NCBI RefSeq assembly: GCF_006539825.1
Contig: NZ_BJNT01000011.1
Location: 1-64,000 of the forward strand
Length of the DNA stretch: 64,000 nucleotides
Direction: 5' to 3'
Source of the DNA: Corynebacterium variabile
GTDB taxonomy: Bacteria > Actinomycetota > Actinomycetes > Mycobacteriales > Mycobacteriaceae
Part shown: in pieces, positions 18,652-28,075 of the stretch
Layout of the letters: every line of letters begins with the position of its first letter
Numbering within the stretch: position 1 is the first letter of the stretch
Notes under the pieces: generated by a model
Database searches by the model: none
Told to the model about the DNA's origin: nothing
Seen by the model: only the letters and a program-made list of their open reading frames with translations
Made by a program: the position numbers and the translations under genes

Positions 18652-20412
18652 TCACCAGTCCCGGAGGTAGGCGATCCGGTCCTGCAGCTGCTGCGCCGAG
18701 CACAGGGCGGTGGGCGGGCCGCCGCAGTTGCGCCGGACGTCGTTGTGGATGGCTCCGTGGGGCCGTCCGGTCCGTGCCGATTTCGCGGCGACGAGGGTGT
18801 TGAGTTTCTTGCGCAGGGCGGGCAGTTCCTCACTGGCCACCCGCTCGCGGTGGTTGCCGGCACCGTCGGTGCCGGAGAGGCCCTCGCCCCGGCGTCGCGC
18901 CTCACGTTCCTGTTCCTTGCGGGCGACCTCCTCGCGGGCCCGGGCGTCGAGCTGCTCGGACTGACGCGCGCGTAGCAGGGTCTTCATCTGGTCTGCGTCG
19001 AGCAGTCCGGGAAGCCCCAGGTAGTCCTGTTCCTCCTCGGACCCGGCCATCGTCGCCGTGCCGTAGGTCGAGCCGTCGAAAATGAGACTGTCGAGCTCGG
19101 CTTCGGCACCGATGGACTCGTAGCTCTTCTGCTCGTCCGGTTCGGTCTCCTCCCGGTTCGCCTGGACCAGCAGCTCATCGTCCCATCCCTCGTTCGGGCG
19201 GTCCGGCTGGCCCAGCACGTGGTTGCGCTGCCGTTCCATGTTGGACGCCAGGTCCAGGAGCACCGGCACGCTGGGCAGGAAGACACTGGCGGACTCACCC
19301 CTGCGCCGGGACCGGACGAAACGTCCCACGGCCTGGGCGAAGAACAGTGGAGTCGAGGCGGAGGTCGCATAGACACCGACGGCCAGGCGGGGCACGTCCA
19401 CCCCTTCGGACACCATGCGCACGGCGACCATCCAGAGATCGGTGCTGTCCGAGAAGTGCCGGATCCGGTCGCTCGACCCTGCCTCGTCGGAGAGCACGAC
19501 GGTCACCGTGGTGCCGCTGATACGTTCCAGGATCTTCGCGTAGGCACGTGCGGTGGTCGTGTCGGTGGCGATGACCAGCCCGCCGGCGTCCGGAATGGAC
19601 TGCCGCAGCTGGAGCAGACGGGTGTGCGCTCCGGCGAGGACCGCGGGGATCCACTCCCCCTTCGGGTCCAGGGCTGTCTTCCACGCCCGGGCGGTCTGTT
19701 CGGCATTGAGCGGCTCGCCGAGACGTGCCTCGTATTCCTCGCCCGCCGAATCCCGCCACCGGGTGTTGCCGGAGTAGGACATGAAGACCACGGGACGCAC
19801 CACACCGTCAGACAGTGCCTCGGAGTATCCGTAGGTGTAGTCGGCCTGGGAGACCAGGGCCCCGTCAATCTCCTTGTAGAGGATGAACGGGATCGGTGAG
19901 TCATCGGACCGGAACGGGGTACCGGTCAGCGCCAGGCGTCGTTCCGCCTGGTCGTAGGCGAATCGGACACCCTCTCCCCAGCTCTTGGCATCGCCGGCAT
20001 GGTGGATCTCGTCGAGGATGACCAGCGTCTTGCGTGCTGTGGCGACCTGGTAGTGCTTGGTCGGCTTCATGCCGACCTGGGCGTAGGTCACCACCACGCC
20101 GTTGTGGGAGGGGTTGACGGCCGAGGAGTTCGTGAATTCGGCGTCCAGTGAGATGCCGAGACGTGCCGCCGACGCCGCCCACTGGCTCTTGAGGTGCTCG
20201 GTGGGCACGACGATGACGATGCGTTCGACGACGCGCTGGTCCAGCAGGACACGCGCCACGGTGAGTGCAAAGGTCGTCTTACCTGCACCGGGGGTCGCCA
20301 CCGCGAGGTAGTCGCGCGGCGAGGTCTCGAGGTATTTCTTCAGTGCCTCCTGCTGCCAGAGACGGAGCCCGGCGGGCAGGACAGCCGACATGCCGGAAGG
20401 GGCGGAGGTCAC
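18652..20412 (-). CDS. DEAD/DEAH-box superfamily II helicase
   Basis: This 586-residue helicase has Walker A ATPGAGKTTFAL (about residues 38-49), motif II DEIHH, motif III-like LTGTPF, and a second RecA domain with MVSEGVDVPRL and QAVGRFVRSRRRG. The C-terminal ~130 residues are charged and end in a region with a possible small DNA- or RNA-binding fold (TGRPHGAIHNDVRRNCGGPP). Members of this type are common in Corynebacteriales and of unknown role. Its start overlaps the DUF3039 stop by four bases, so the two are coupled. It might act in DNA repair, but nothing in the sequence proves this. Confidence 0.85.
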   Translation of the reverse strand: MTSAPSGMSAVLPAGLRLWQQEALKKYLETSPRDYLAVATPGAGKTTFALTVARVLLDQRVVERIVIVVPTEHLKSQWAASAARLGISLDAEFTNSSAVNPSHNGVVVTYAQVGMKPTKHYQVATARKTLVILDEIHHAGDAKSWGEGVRFAYDQAERRLALTGTPFRSDDSPIPFILYKEIDGALVSQADYTYGYSEALSDGVVRPVVFMSYSGNTRWRDSAGEEYEARLGEPLNAEQTARAWKTALDPKGEWIPAVLAGAHTRLLQLRQSIPDAGGLVIATDTTTARAYAKILERISGTTVTVVLSDEAGSSDRIRHFSDSTDLWMVAVRMVSEGVDVPRLAVGVYATSASTPLFFAQAVGRFVRSRRRGESASVFLPSVPVLLDLASNMERQRNHVLGQPDRPNEGWDDELLVQANREETEPDEQKSYESIGAEAELDSLIFDGSTYGTATMAGSEEEQDYLGLPGLLDADQMKTLLRARQSEQLDARAREEVARKEQEREARRRGEGLSGTDGAGNHRERVASEELPALRKKLNTLVAAKSARTGRPHGAIHNDVRRNCGGPPTALCSAQQLQDRIAYLRDW

Positions 20413-20663
20413 TTCTTCCGGAGCCCCTGGTAGATCTGCTCGCAGTCGGGGCAGACCGGGGAGCCCGGCTTGGCCTGCTTGGTCACCGGAAATGTCTCAC
20501 CGCACAGGGCCACGACCATGCGGCCGTTGACTGCGGAGTCCACGATCTGGTTCTTCTTGACGTAGTGGAAGAACTTCGGGGTGTCGTCGGAGGTCTGGTC
20601 GTCCGTCCGGACGTCGGGGCGCTCAATCGTTGATGTTCCGGGAGTAGTCACGGGGTCAATCAT
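20409..20663 (-). CDS. DUF3039 family protein
   Basis: This 84-residue protein has the DUF3039 core. KFFHYVKKNQIVDSAVNG is followed by VALCGETF and CPDCEQIY, so three cysteines may bind a metal. The first 25 residues are polar and variable. Function is unknown. It is placed directly before the helicase, overlapping by four bases; co-translation suggests a shared process. Confidence 0.82.
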   Translation of the reverse strand: MIDPVTTPGTSTIERPDVRTDDQTSDDTPKFFHYVKKNQIVDSAVNGRMVVALCGETFPVTKQAKPGSPVCPDCEQIYQGLRKK

Positions 20664-20783
20664 GCCCCTGCCGCCCGCTCATTTCCACCCGTTCGCCCCA
20701 CCTGCCCGTCGAACTGCGGAAGGCGGCACCGGTGAGTGACGGTCATCCTGCTGTCCCGTGTGAAGTCGACGGGGTGCAGGGAC

Positions 20784-20789
20784 TACGGT
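20784..20789 (+). promoter_or_regulatory. DUF3099 gene -10 element, leaderless type
   Basis: TACGGT ends seven bases before the ATG at 20797. The element favours that ATG over the in-frame GTG at 20788. Confidence 0.4.
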
Positions 20790-20796
20790 GGGCCCC

Positions 20797-21291
20797 ATGG
20801 CAGACGAGGAACAGGACGCGACGCGCCGGCAGAACCCGCGTGCAGGACGCAGACTGTTCGGGCGCCGCCGCGGTTCCGGCGAGACGGTCCTCATCACCTC
20901 GGCGAAGAAGTCGCGTCTGACCGACTGGCGTCACCGGCGCCACGTCTACGCCGCCCTCCAGCTCTCCCGGATCCCACTGTTCATCATCGCGGTGATGATC
21001 TACGGCTGGCTGCACAATCCCGCACTCGCGGCCTTCGTGGCGGTGATCTCGCTACCGCTGCCGTGGGTGGCGGTCCTGCTGGCCAATGACCCGGGCGAGG
21101 CACAGGAGAAGGGCGTGCCGAAGGTGTACAAGCCCGCCCTGGTCCGTGAACAACGCGCCCGGGAAATGCAGGCGCTGGCGGCCCGGTCGTCACGCGCCGC
21201 ACTCGGCAGTGCCCCGGATTCACCGCAGACCGGTACCCACCGTGACACCCCCGAGATCATCAACGCCGACGAGGAGAACCCCCACCGATGA
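20797..21291 (+). CDS. DUF3099 family membrane protein
   Basis: This 164-residue protein has a basic N-terminus, the DUF3099 segment (VLITSAKKSRLTDWRHRRHVY) and two membrane helices (about 55-75 and 78-97). The soluble tail carries the YKPALVREQRAREM motif. Function is unknown. It lies between sigA and sigB in related genomes. The next gene, a methyltransferase, starts inside its last codons (four-base overlap). Confidence 0.8.
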   Translation: MADEEQDATRRQNPRAGRRLFGRRRGSGETVLITSAKKSRLTDWRHRRHVYAALQLSRIPLFIIAVMIYGWLHNPALAAFVAVISLPLPWVAVLLANDPGEAQEKGVPKVYKPALVREQRAREMQALAARSSRAALGSAPDSPQTGTHRDTPEIINADEENPHR

Positions 21292-22937
21292 CCACGCAGG
21301 ACGCCACCGATGCCCCGCGCACCGCAGATCCCCGCCCTGATGCCCTCGGTGACCTCGTCACCGCACTGACCGCCCTGAACTACGGCCGCGACACCGTCAC
21401 CGGCGTCCTCGGCACGGTGGGATGGCGCGAGGCACTGCAGGGCAACCCGGGTGCCGCCCTGCGCCGGCTCACCCCCGCCGACCGTGACAGCCGTGACAGC
21501 CGTGACAGCCGTGACAGTAGGGACAGTAGGGACAGTAGGGACACGGTGATGACCGGCTGCTTCTTCCTGCGGGACGCCACCTCCCGGACTGACCTGTGTG
21601 CGCTGTTGGGTGAGGATCTCGTCGACCGCCTCCGCGATGCGGGTGTACTCCTCCCCGGTTCCGGGGACAGCCTGGTCAGCACCGTCGACATCCGTCCGGT
21701 CGATGACCCGCACCACGGCACCGACGGGCTGCTCATCGTCTCCGACCCGGACGCGTCCCTCGACGTCCGTGTCCCGGGCCCTGACCATGTCCCCGGTGTC
21801 GGACAGGCCCCACTGACCCTGCTCAACCAGGTGCCCGCAGGACGCCCCGGCCGACTGCTCGACCTGGGCACCGGGTCCGGAGTCCTGGCTCTCTCGCTGG
21901 ATGCCGACGAGGTCGTCGCCACCGACATCCACGGCCGTGCCCTGGACTTCGCCCGGGCCTCCGAACGGAGCGTCCTACGGACCTCCGGGGAGCGTCGTCC
22001 GGTCGACTGGCGTGAGGGCAACTGGTTCGGGCCGGTAGACGGCGAATACTTCGACCGGATCGTCTCGAACCCGCCGTTCGTCGTCGGTGTCGGGGAGGTC
22101 GGTCACGTCTACCGGGACTCCGGCCTCGAGCTCGACGGTGCGAGCCGGCTCGTCGCCGCCGGAGCTGCCGGGCACCTCTCCCCCGGTGGCACCGCCCACC
22201 TGCTCGGTGCCTGGGCGACCGGTTTCACCGAGTCTCCGGCGTCCCGCGTCGCGTCCTGGCTCCCGGAGACCGGGATCCGCGCCTGGGTGGTCCAGCGCGA
22301 TGAGGTGGACCCCGAGACCTATGTCCGGACCTGGCTGACCGACGAGTCCGTGGATATCCGCACCACTGAGGGCCGCGACCGGACCCGCCGCTGGCTCGAC
22401 ATGTTCGCCGACCACGGCGTCACCCGGATCGGGATGGGTTACCTGCACATGCAACGGATCGACGGCCCGTCGGAAGTGACCTTCGAGGAGATCACCACTC
22501 CGGACCTCGGCTTCTTCGGCGACGAGGTCGCCGAGTGGTTCCTGCGTAACGGGTGGCTGTCCGACCGGGACGCCGGGGACATCCTGGACACCTCCTTCGC
22601 AGTACGACCGACGGTGGCGAGGGAATCTGTGGAGCTGCCGGACCCGACCGGGATCGGTTTCCGCGGCACCGTGCTGCGCCTGACCCGGACCGACGGACCC
22701 CGGTTCAGCCACGAGATCGACACCCCGCTGTCAGCGGTCGTCGCCGGACTAAACCCGAACGGGCTGAGCCTGCGGGACACCGCGGGGCTCTACTGCGCGG
22801 TCAACGACCTCGACGACGAGGCGTTCACCAGTGCCCTGGTGCCGCTGGTGGTCGATCTGGTGCGCCACGGCCTGCTGCTGCCTGCAGACCTCCTCGACGG
22901 CGACTCCGTGGCCGGCTACGGAGAGGGTCTGCGGTGA
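21288..22937 (+). CDS. Class I SAM-dependent methyltransferase (NPPF type)
   Basis: This 549-residue protein has an N-terminal domain of about 170 residues and a Rossmann methyltransferase core ([15 protein letters not shown] near residue 190, catalytic [11 protein letters not shown] near 255). A C-terminal domain of about 200 residues follows. NPPF is typical of N6-adenine or guanine-N2 methyltransferases acting on rRNA, tRNA or protein glutamine. Which one cannot be decided. A run of Arg-Asp-Ser repeats (about residues 66-86) interrupts the N-terminal domain. The gene overlaps dtd by four bases and is in one operon with it. Confidence 0.8.
   Translation: MTTQDATDAPRTADPRPDALGDLVTALTALNYGRDTVTGVLGTVGWREALQGNPGAALRRLTPADRDSRDSRDSRDSRDSRDSRDTVMTGCFFLRDATSRTDLCALLGEDLVDRLRDAGVLLPGSGDSLVSTVDIRPVDDPHHGTDGLLIVSDPDASLDVRVPGPDHVPGVGQAPLTLLNQVPAGRPGRLLDLGTGSGVLALSLDADEVVATDIHGRALDFARASERSVLRTSGERRPVDWREGNWFGPVDGEYFDRIVSNPPFVVGVGEVGHVYRDSGLELDGASRLVAAGAAGHLSPGGTAHLLGAWATGFTESPASRVASWLPETGIRAWVVQRDEVDPETYVRTWLTDESVDIRTTEGRDRTRRWLDMFADHGVTRIGMGYLHMQRIDGPSEVTFEEITTPDLGFFGDEVAEWFLRNGWLSDRDAGDILDTSFAVRPTVARESVELPDPTGIGFRGTVLRLTRTDGPRFSHEIDTPLSAVVAGLNPNGLSLRDTAGLYCAVNDLDDEAFTSALVPLVVDLVRHGLLLPADLLDGDSVAGYGEGLR
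21483..21545 (+). repeat. 9-base tandem repeat coding (Arg-Asp-Ser)n, two codon versions
   Basis: Four units of the CGTGACAGC/T type are followed by about 2.7 units of AGGGACAGT. Both code Arg-Asp-Ser, but the arginine codon switches from CGT to the rarer AGG. Confidence 0.95.
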
Positions 22938-23407
22938 AGGCTGTCGTCAGTACCGTGTCTTCGGCACAGGTCACCGTGGCAGGTGACGTCGTCGGCGCCG
23001 TCGACGGGAACCGGGACGGTGCCGGCCGCGGGGCACTGCTCGCGCTCGTGGGCGTCGGACGTGAAGATGCACCGGACGCCTGGCGCACGGTGGCACGCAA
23101 GATCGCCGACCTCCGGATCCTGCCTGCCCCGGGTGAGCCGTGGGACGGGGTCCGTGGCTCCGGAGCCGCGGACAACGGCGCCGAGATCCTCGTCGTCAGT
23201 CAGTTCACGCTGATGGGGGCGACGGCGAAGGGACGGCGGCCGTCGTGGTCCGCCGCAGCTCCCGGGCAGGACGCGGAAAAGGTCATCGACCTGCTGGTGG
23301 ACGATCTCCGCGGCCGGGGACTGACCGTCGCCACGGGCCGTTTCGGCGCGATGATGGAGGTCTCTTCCGTCAACCAGGGTCCGTTCACCGTCATCGTCGA
23401 GACCTGA
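22934..23407 (+). CDS. dtd: D-aminoacyl-tRNA deacylase
   Basis: This 157-residue DTD frees tRNA that has been mischarged with D-amino acids or glycine. It has the family's VSQFTLMG motif (usually SQFTL.A), the RRPSW segment and the C-terminal [11 protein letters not shown] with the cis-proline GP motif. An insert ([12 protein letters not shown], about residues 20-31) is longer than in E. coli. The GTG at 22934 overlaps the methyltransferase stop by four bases, matching coupled translation. Confidence 0.95.
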   Translation: MKAVVSTVSSAQVTVAGDVVGAVDGNRDGAGRGALLALVGVGREDAPDAWRTVARKIADLRILPAPGEPWDGVRGSGAADNGAEILVVSQFTLMGATAKGRRPSWSAAAPGQDAEKVIDLLVDDLRGRGLTVATGRFGAMMEVSSVNQGPFTVIVET

Positions 23408-23583
23408 GTTCGGTGACCGCACCGTCTGGACCCCCGACCGGGGGTAAGCTTCCCCTGTCGAAATAAATCAGTTCGCGATAGGCTTTCCCAAATCAATCAT
23501 CGCTGGATATGGACGGACCACAGCAATCCGCGGGTCATCGCCGACAGCACCCGAACAACCGCAGAAGCGTCGCCGAAACCACC

Positions 23584-23602
23584 CCCGGGAACAATTCCCG
23601 GG
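23584..23602 (+). promoter_or_regulatory. Inverted repeat in the sigB leader
   Basis: A perfect 8-bp inverted repeat CCCGGGAA-CAA-TTCCCGGG lies 55 bases before the sigB ATG, inside the 250-base gap after dtd. It could be an operator or an RNA hairpin near the ribosome site (GGGAGG at 23641-23646). No regulator can be named. A weak TGTCGA-17-TAGGCT promoter candidate lies at 23456-23484. Confidence 0.4.
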
Positions 23603-23657
23603 ATCCACCCGTTGGATCAGTGAGTGCTTCGGACAACAAACCCGGGAGGTCACCCGC

Positions 23658-24851
23658 ATGAGCAACAGCAACACCAGCAGGACCGCTACCACGGTCGACT
23701 CGGACACCCTGGACGTCACATCAGTGGACGGCACCGACGCGGTCGAGACCCTCAACGAGGTCGATGAACTCGACGAGGGTGCCGCGGTCGATGCGCAGGA
23801 GACCACCGACGCCGGTGACACGGGTGACAATGCTGACGGCGACAACGCTGACGACTCCACAGATTCCGACGACTCCGACGGGGGCACCGCCGCCGAGGAC
23901 CGCCCCAAGGACAAGGGACGCCGCCGAGGCAACAACGAGAACCCGTCGGCGGACCTGGTGCGTGTGTACCTCAACGGGATCGGCAAGACCGCGCTGCTCA
24001 CCGCCGCCGACGAGGTGGAGCTTTCCCAGCGCATCGAGGCCGGCCTCTACGCGGAGCACCTGCTGGAGACCGGTGAGAAGCTGACCCGTGCCCGTAAGCG
24101 TGACCTGAAGATCCTCGCCCGTGAGGGCCGCGCCGCCCGTACCCACCTGCTCGAGGCGAACCTCCGCCTGGTGGTCTCACTGGCCAAGCGCTACACCGGT
24201 CGCGGAATGCCGCTGCTCGATCTCATCCAGGAGGGCAACCTCGGCCTGATCCGTGCGATGGAGAAATTCGACTACGCCAAGGGCTTCAAGTTCTCCACCT
24301 ACGCCACCTGGTGGATCCGGCAGGCCATCACCCGGGGCATGGCGGACCAGTCACGCACCATCAGGCTGCCTGTCCATCTCGTCGAGCAGGTCAACAAGCT
24401 CTCCCGTATCAAGCGTGAGATGTACCAGCACCTCGGCCGTGAGGCCACGAACGAAGAGCTCGCCGAGGAATCCGGCATCGACGAGTCGAAGATCGAGACG
24501 CTGCTCAAGCAGTCCCGCGACCCGGTGAGCCTCGACATGCCGGTCGGCTCCGACGAGGAGGCGCCGCTGGGCGACTTCATCGAGGACTCGGACTCCACCG
24601 ATGCTGAGGCCGCTGTCGTGGCATCACTGCGTCACTCCGATGTCCGTGCTGTCCTCGACACCCTGGAGGAGCGGGAGCAGGACGTCATCAAGCTGCGGTA
24701 CGGCCTCGATGACGGCATGCCTCGCACCCTCGACCAGATCGGCCGGAGCTTCGGCCTGTCGCGCGAGCGGGTCCGTCAGATCGAGCGGGAGGTCATGGCG
24801 AAGCTGCGTGAGGGAGAACGTGCCGAGAAGCTGCGTGAATACGCCGTCTGA
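23658..24851 (+). CDS. sigB: Non-essential primary-like sigma factor SigB
   Basis: This 397-residue group 2 sigma-70 factor, in corynebacteria, acts in stress and the transition to stationary phase. The first ~95 residues are Asp/Thr-rich and poorly conserved, longer than I recall for C. glutamicum SigB. The core has region 1.2 ([19 protein letters not shown]), region 2 ([47 protein letters not shown]) and region 4.2 ([19 protein letters not shown]). The order sigB-dtxR-galE confirms identity. ATG at 23658 has GGGAGG ten bases upstream. Confidence 0.96.
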   Translation: MSNSNTSRTATTVDSDTLDVTSVDGTDAVETLNEVDELDEGAAVDAQETTDAGDTGDNADGDNADDSTDSDDSDGGTAAEDRPKDKGRRRGNNENPSADLVRVYLNGIGKTALLTAADEVELSQRIEAGLYAEHLLETGEKLTRARKRDLKILAREGRAARTHLLEANLRLVVSLAKRYTGRGMPLLDLIQEGNLGLIRAMEKFDYAKGFKFSTYATWWIRQAITRGMADQSRTIRLPVHLVEQVNKLSRIKREMYQHLGREATNEELAEESGIDESKIETLLKQSRDPVSLDMPVGSDEEAPLGDFIEDSDSTDAEAAVVASLRHSDVRAVLDTLEEREQDVIKLRYGLDDGMPRTLDQIGRSFGLSRERVRQIEREVMAKLREGERAEKLREYAV

Positions 24852-24918
24852 CGGGTGCGCAGGACCGGTCCTCCCCGCGCGGCACCGAAACGTGTAGTTT
24901 ATAAGTCATTGGCACGTT

Positions 24919-24933
24919 TAGTCAGAACGACTA
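24919..24933 (+). promoter_or_regulatory. Inverted repeat before dtxR
   Basis: TAGTC-AGAAC-GACTA lies 21 bases before the dtxR GTG, after a candidate -10 region (TAGTTT at 24895-24900). It is not a DtxR box (which is near TTAGGTTAGCCTAACCTAA), so it may bind something else or be chance. Confidence 0.3.
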
Positions 24934-24954
24934 TCAGAGAAAGGCCGTTGTCGA

Positions 24955-25641
24955 GTGAAGGATCTCGTCGATACCACAGAGATGTACCTCCGGACGATCT
25001 TCGAACTGGAGGAGGAAGGCATCCCGCCGCTGCGCGCGCGCATCGCAGAGCGGCTCGAGCAGTCCGGTCCGACCGTCAGTCAGACCGTGGCCCGTATGGA
25101 GCGTGACGGTCTGCTCTGGATCGCCGATGACCGCTCCCTCAAGCTCACCGAGGAGGGTCGCTCGCACGCCACCGCGGTGATGCGTAAGCACCGCCTGGCC
25201 GAGCGCCTGTTGGTCGATGTCATCGGTCTCCCCTGGGAATCCGTCCATGACGAGGCCTGCCGCTGGGAGCACGTCATGGGTGATGAGGTGGAGAAGCGTC
25301 TGCTCGCGGTCCTCAGCGAGCATGACACCTCCCCGTTCGGCAACCCGGTGCCCGGGCTGGACAAGCTGGGGTCGGAGTCCGTCCCCAACCCGGCCGATTC
25401 CCACCGCGCTTCCGATCTCGACCTGAGCACCCCGACGAGGGTGCGCATCGTCAGCTTCAACGAGATCGTCCAGGTCGAGCACAAGGTCATCACCCGTCTC
25501 GGTCAGTACGACATCCGCCCCGGTTCGGTCGTCACCGCCCAGGACACCCCCGACGGTCTGTCGCTGACCACGGACGCCGGCACCGTCACCGTCCCCGACG
25601 AACTGGGACACGCCATCCGCGTCATCGTCGAGGAGGCCTGA
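24955..25641 (+). CDS. dtxR: Iron-dependent repressor DtxR
   Basis: This 228-residue master iron regulator binds DNA when loaded with Fe2+ and represses siderophore and haem-uptake genes. Every metal ligand known from C. diphtheriae DtxR is at the same number: M10, C102, E105 and H106 (site 2), and H79, E83 and H98 (site 1). The N-terminal winged helix-turn-helix ([18 protein letters not shown]) and the C-terminal SH3-like domain ([10 protein letters not shown] to the end) are intact. The start is GTG at 24955 with AGAAAGG upstream. galE follows after six bases. Confidence 0.98.
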   Translation: MKDLVDTTEMYLRTIFELEEEGIPPLRARIAERLEQSGPTVSQTVARMERDGLLWIADDRSLKLTEEGRSHATAVMRKHRLAERLLVDVIGLPWESVHDEACRWEHVMGDEVEKRLLAVLSEHDTSPFGNPVPGLDKLGSESVPNPADSHRASDLDLSTPTRVRIVSFNEIVQVEHKVITRLGQYDIRPGSVVTAQDTPDGLSLTTDAGTVTVPDELGHAIRVIVEEA

Positions 25642-25647
25642 CCGTAC

Positions 25648-26646
25648 ATGTCGCTGAGCAAGGGAGCACATGTCCTCGTCACCGGCGGTGCAGGGTACGT
25701 CGGCAGTGTCTGTGCCACCGTCCTGGTGGAGCAGGGCTACCGGGTGACCGTCATCGACGACCTGTCCACCGGTAACCGGGAGGCCGTCCCCTCCGACGCG
25801 ACCTTCGTCGAGGGAGATGTCCTGGACGCCGCTCCCGGTGTCCTCGCCGACGACTGCGCGGCGGTCTTCCACTTCGCGGCCAAGTCACTGGTGGGCGAGT
25901 CCGTGGTCTCCCCCGCCAAGTACTGGTCCGGCAATGTGGTCACCAGTCTGCGGCTCCTCGATCTCATGCGTGCCGCGGGCGTCGACAACCTCGTCTTCTC
26001 CTCGACGGCCGCCTGCTACGGCGAGCCGGAGACGGTGCCGATCACGGAGGATCTGCCGACCGCCCCGACGAACCCCTACGGGGCCTCGAAGCTGGCGATC
26101 GACAACATCATCACCTCCTATGCCGCGGCCTACGGTCTCGGCGCGACGAGCCTGCGTTACTTCAATGTGGCGGGTGCCTACGGCAGCGTCGGTGAGAACC
26201 GCGCCGTCGAGACCCATCTCATTCCCCTGGTGCTGCAGGTGGCGGCCGGTGCCCGTGACAAGATCATGATCTTCGGTGACGACTGGCCCACCGTCGACGG
26301 CACCTGCGTCCGCGACTACATCCACATCCGGGATCTCGCGGACGCACACCTGCTCGCCGCGTCCTCCAACGAGCCCGGTGTGCACCGGATCTTCAACCTG
26401 GGTTCCGGCGACGGGTTCAGTGTCCGTCAGGTCGTCGACACCTGTCGCGAGGTCACCGGTCACCCGATCCCCGCCGAGGTCGCGCCGCGACGTGGTGGAG
26501 ACCCCGCGACCCTCATCGCCTCCTCGGACCGTGCGGTGGCCGATCTCGGCTGGACACCGACCCGCTCCGACCTGACCACGATCGTCAGCGACGCGTGGGC
26601 CTTCACCTCCGGGCTCGGCGACCGAGCTCATTTCGCACGACACTGA
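25648..26646 (+). CDS. galE: UDP-glucose 4-epimerase
   Basis: This 332-residue short-chain dehydrogenase-like epimerase interconverts UDP-glucose and UDP-galactose. It supplies galactose for arabinogalactan. It has the NAD-binding [13 protein letters not shown] at the N-terminus, [11 protein letters not shown], the catalytic [11 protein letters not shown] (Tyr and Lys) and RYFNVAGA. It starts six bases after dtxR, so an operon is likely. Its last 44 bases overlap the 3' end of the DUF4192 gene on the opposite strand. Confidence 0.95.
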   Translation: MSLSKGAHVLVTGGAGYVGSVCATVLVEQGYRVTVIDDLSTGNREAVPSDATFVEGDVLDAAPGVLADDCAAVFHFAAKSLVGESVVSPAKYWSGNVVTSLRLLDLMRAAGVDNLVFSSTAACYGEPETVPITEDLPTAPTNPYGASKLAIDNIITSYAAAYGLGATSLRYFNVAGAYGSVGENRAVETHLIPLVLQVAAGARDKIMIFGDDWPTVDGTCVRDYIHIRDLADAHLLAASSNEPGVHRIFNLGSGDGFSVRQVVDTCREVTGHPIPAEVAPRRGGDPATLIASSDRAVADLGWTPTRSDLTTIVSDAWAFTSGLGDRAHFARH

Positions 26647-27931
26647 CGCTGTCGCGGTCCACGACCCGACCCAGCAATTCCCCGACACCCTCGTCCCCCG
26701 CCCGGACGAGGGTGTCGTCTATGTCGCGGACTCCCCCGTCGATCATCCTGGCGATCACTCCCGCCGGACGGCCCTGCTCCGCGGTCGCCACCAGTTCGCG
26801 GGCCAGCTGGAGCGTCCCCCCGGTCACCTGTCCCGCCGGGACCCCCGGCGAGCCCGGCCTGTCCGACTCCACGAGGACGCGGTGGGCGGCCCGGTGGGCC
26901 AGGACTCCCCCGGAGCCACACCACGCGGCCATCGACAGCAGTACCAGGGCCCGGTAACGCAACGGCCCCCGGGCGATGCGGGCGGTCCCGGCAAGCAGAT
27001 TCTGCACCGTCTTACCGAAAGGGCCGGTGGACAGGACCACGAGGACGCGGGCCAGAGGTTCCCGGCAGCAGACCCTGGTGATGAATCGCGCCGCGTCCTC
27101 ATCCCCCAGCAGCGTCCGGAGGGTCGCGTCCTGGTCGTCCACGGTCGCCAGGTGGTCTATGAATCCGCAGAGTGCGACGATGTCCTGTGACGTCTCCCCC
27201 ACATCCCCGTCTTCCCCTGCCACCCCGTAGTCCCCTGCCACCCCGTAGTCCCCTGCCACCCCATGGTCGCGACCCGTCCAACAGGCCGGGAGCAGTCCCC
27301 TGAGATGCTGCGGAACCGGTTCTTTGTCCAGCAGCCTGTCGAACGCCGCCTGGTCCGGGATCTCCCCCGGGTCCCGCCCGGCAGTGTGCCCCGCCGCCGG
27401 ACTGGACGCGGGATCCGGAAGGGCTCCGATCGGCCAGTCCCGGTTCCCTGCCCCCTGCCCCGACCCGTCGAGTGGAATCTCCCACCAGGAAGCTCCTGCG
27501 CACAGGTCCGTCGCCAGGAACGCCGCAGCCGGCAGGTGGCCCGCCGACCGGAAGAGCCGCACGGCCGTGTCCACCAGAGGCCCTGCGTCGCCACCCACGA
27601 CGAGGATGATCACCGACCTGTCCGTGCGGTGGCTGTTCGCCCGGATCAGGGCCTTCGCCGCTCCGGTCACCGCCCCCTCGACCAGGTCAGCCCGTACCAC
27701 CGGCCCCACCTCCGACGACGTGGGGCGGATCCCCGAGGGAGTGGCCCGATCGTCGGCGGGCCGGCTGAGCCCCAGGAAGACCATGGAATTCTCCGGGCGG
27801 AAGCCCAGCATGGCGGGGACGGCGGCGATGAGTGCGGCGGTGTCTTCACCCAGATCGACGTTCGTGCGTCCCTGCGGAGCGCCGGAGGGAATAGGCGGGG
27901 AGGAGTTCCTGTTGTCAGATGTGTACGTCAT
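26603..27931 (-). CDS. DUF4192 family protein
   Basis: This 442-residue protein has the DUF4192 opening ([29 protein letters not shown], about residues 26-54) and a Trp/Ala-rich C-terminal part ([13 protein letters not shown]). The domain is actinobacterial with no known function. A Tyr-Gly-Val-Ala-Gly-Asp repeat sits near residues 222-239, coded by an 18-base repeat. The ATG at 27931 is chosen from domain position; the frame is open upstream to 28234. It overlaps galE by 44 bases tail to tail. Confidence 0.78.
   Translation of the reverse strand: MTYTSDNRNSSPPIPSGAPQGRTNVDLGEDTAALIAAVPAMLGFRPENSMVFLGLSRPADDRATPSGIRPTSSEVGPVVRADLVEGAVTGAAKALIRANSHRTDRSVIILVVGGDAGPLVDTAVRLFRSAGHLPAAAFLATDLCAGASWWEIPLDGSGQGAGNRDWPIGALPDPASSPAAGHTAGRDPGEIPDQAAFDRLLDKEPVPQHLRGLLPACWTGRDHGVAGDYGVAGDYGVAGEDGDVGETSQDIVALCGFIDHLATVDDQDATLRTLLGDEDAARFITRVCCREPLARVLVVLSTGPFGKTVQNLLAGTARIARGPLRYRALVLLSMAAWCGSGGVLAHRAAHRVLVESDRPGSPGVPAGQVTGGTLQLARELVATAEQGRPAGVIARMIDGGVRDIDDTLVRAGDEGVGELLGRVVDRDSVSVVRNELGRRARR
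27214..27267 (-). repeat. Three copies of an 18-base repeat inside the DUF4192 gene
   Basis: On the plus strand the unit reads CCCCTGCCACCCCGTAGT. Copies lie at 27214-27231 and 27232-27249 (identical) and 27250-27267 (two mismatches). The unit encodes six residues, so gains or losses keep the frame. Confidence 0.95.
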
Positions 27932-28075
27932 GGGGTAATCATCCCCTACCGCGAAAGTTCCACCGTCCGCTCCGAGCGCATTTCCGCAGGAGCCTGTGGA
28001 TAACTCGGGGGTTGTGGACAAAATTGGTACTCTTGGCGGACCGTCAGTCTGTCGGAGTGGAAGGAGCAGCGGACA

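Noticed and set aside
18652-20663. Helicase plus small protein considered as a defence system
   Set aside because: The neighbourhood is a conserved sigA-sigB core region with no nuclease, toxin or mobile element. A defence role has no support.
24919-24933. Palindrome before dtxR as a DtxR box
   Set aside because: It lacks the TTAGG..CCTAA core of DtxR sites; kept only as an unassigned inverted repeat.
27214-27267. Tandem repeats considered as a CRISPR array
   Set aside because: Units are contiguous, lie inside a coding frame and have no spacers; no cas gene is near.
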